A DNA stretch of 5,746 nucleotides, from positions 1-5,746 of the forward strand of contig DAOVJF010000192.1 of assembly GCA_030673355.1 (NCBI GenBank), written 5' to 3'. This stretch comes from Planctomycetota bacterium. GTDB taxonomy: Bacteria > JAJVIF01 > JAPKYR01. Under the pieces are notes generated by a model. The model was given only the letters and a program-made list of their open reading frames with translations, ran no database searches and was not told where the DNA came from. Made by a program: the position numbers and the translations under genes. Positions 5,349 to 5,746 of this stretch are shown here, piece after piece. How positions within the stretch are numbered: the stretch's first letter is position 1; each line of letters begins with the position of its first letter.

Positions 5349-5746
5349 ATGCGACGAACATGCTTAATTATTCTAACTATCATAATCCTGACGGTGCCCA
5401 TTGCACAGGTATCGGCAGTTCCCACCGATGTGAATTCGGTGCGCCAGATGCTTACCGCTTTTGATAACCAGGATTTCACGATATTCGATGAGGAACTGCT
5501 CGTGGAATCGCTGATCGAAATTATCGAGAACGATCCGGCGGACGCTCCATACCATGGCCGGGTTGTCGGTGGCGCGCTTGCGGTACTTGGTGAACTGCGC
5601 GCGGAGGGAGCGGTCGATTTGCTAATAGAACATCTCGATTCGCACACCACGACATGCCTTTACTGGCTGGGAACATACGCGACTTCTGAATCGATCGATG
5701 CGATCGTTGAATATCTCGGGAGCGACAATCCATCGGTAAGGTATGA
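5349..5746 (+). CDS. Sec-exported HEAT-repeat protein, 3' end beyond window
   Basis: The frame is open from ATG 5349 to the window edge: 132 complete codons and no stop. Residues 1-23 form a Sec signal peptide: RR at positions 2-3, a hydrophobic core LIILTIIILTVPIA, and a likely cut after Val-Ser-Ala23. There is no lipobox. The mature part begins with a helical segment (about 28-61) and continues with HEAT-type helix pairs. One unit is about 69-97 (GGALAVLGEL, then AVDLLIEHLD), the next about 99-125 (CLYWLGTYATSESIDAIVEYL), and a third starts with DNPSVRY. HEAT repeats are protein-binding scaffolds; no enzymatic residues are expected or seen. A strong ribosome binding site and a 21-nt gap from the lipoprotein stop suggest co-transcription with the metallopeptidase. 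It may be a partner or adaptor in the envelope, but that is inferred only from proximity. The full length and C-terminal domains are unknown. Confidence 0.85.
   Translation, partial: MRRTCLIILTIIILTVPIAQVSAVPTDVNSVRQMLTAFDNQDFTIFDEELLVESLIEIIENDPADAPYHGRVVGGALAVLGELRAEGAVDLLIEHLDSHTTTCLYWLGTYATSESIDAIVEYLGSDNPSVRY

Noticed and set aside
5315..5650. 111-residue minus-strand open frame opposite the HEAT-repeat gene
   Set aside because: It overlaps a plus-strand frame with a strong ribosome binding site, a signal peptide and HEAT repeats. Its own product is Ser/Arg-rich low-complexity sequence typical of an antisense shadow.

Overview
The window holds two complete protein genes and one truncated gene, with a divergent control region between the first two. 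It looks like a bacterial chromosome. The long plus-strand protein carries a classical lipobox and the partial one a Sec signal peptide, and two of the three genes have clear Shine-Dalgarno sites. No ribosomal, tRNA or housekeeping gene is present, so the lineage cannot be named. The mix of PPC-domain lipoproteins, HEAT-repeat secreted proteins and a GT-C-like membrane protein is the kind of content seen in uncultured or environmental Gram-negative-type phyla, but that is an impression and not a placement.

Layout. Positions 1-173 hold two 60-bp imperfect direct repeats (33-92 and 126-185) that differ at three positions; each contains a small hairpin. The second copy supplies the last three codons and the stop of the minus-strand gene. 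That gene (1925-174) encodes a 583-residue polytopic membrane protein resembling GT-C type glycosyltransferases. It begins with GTG. A perfect TATAAT lies six bases before the GTG and no ribosome binding site is visible, so it is a good candidate for a leaderless transcript. The intergenic region (1926-2330) carries a strong 40-nt hairpin with a GGGGACACCT/AGGTGTCCCC stem (REP-like), two smaller inverted repeats, and a plausible sigma-70 promoter for the rightward genes.

The plus strand carries a 998-residue lipoprotein (2331-5327). It has a novel-looking N-terminal beta-rich region, three PPC-like beta-sandwich repeats in exact 124-residue register, and a C-terminal zinc-metallopeptidase domain with an atypical zinc motif and a Met-turn candidate. 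It is followed after 21 nt by a well-translated, Sec-exported HEAT-repeat protein that runs off the right edge. The last two genes are probably one operon encoding cell-envelope or secreted proteins. A functional link to the divergent membrane protein is possible but not shown.

No defence island, CRISPR array, complete transposon or phage gene is visible. The most unusual points are the zinc motif, the periodic disulfide-like PPC array, the leaderless start, the REP-like hairpin, and the duplicated hairpin repeat that overlaps a stop codon.
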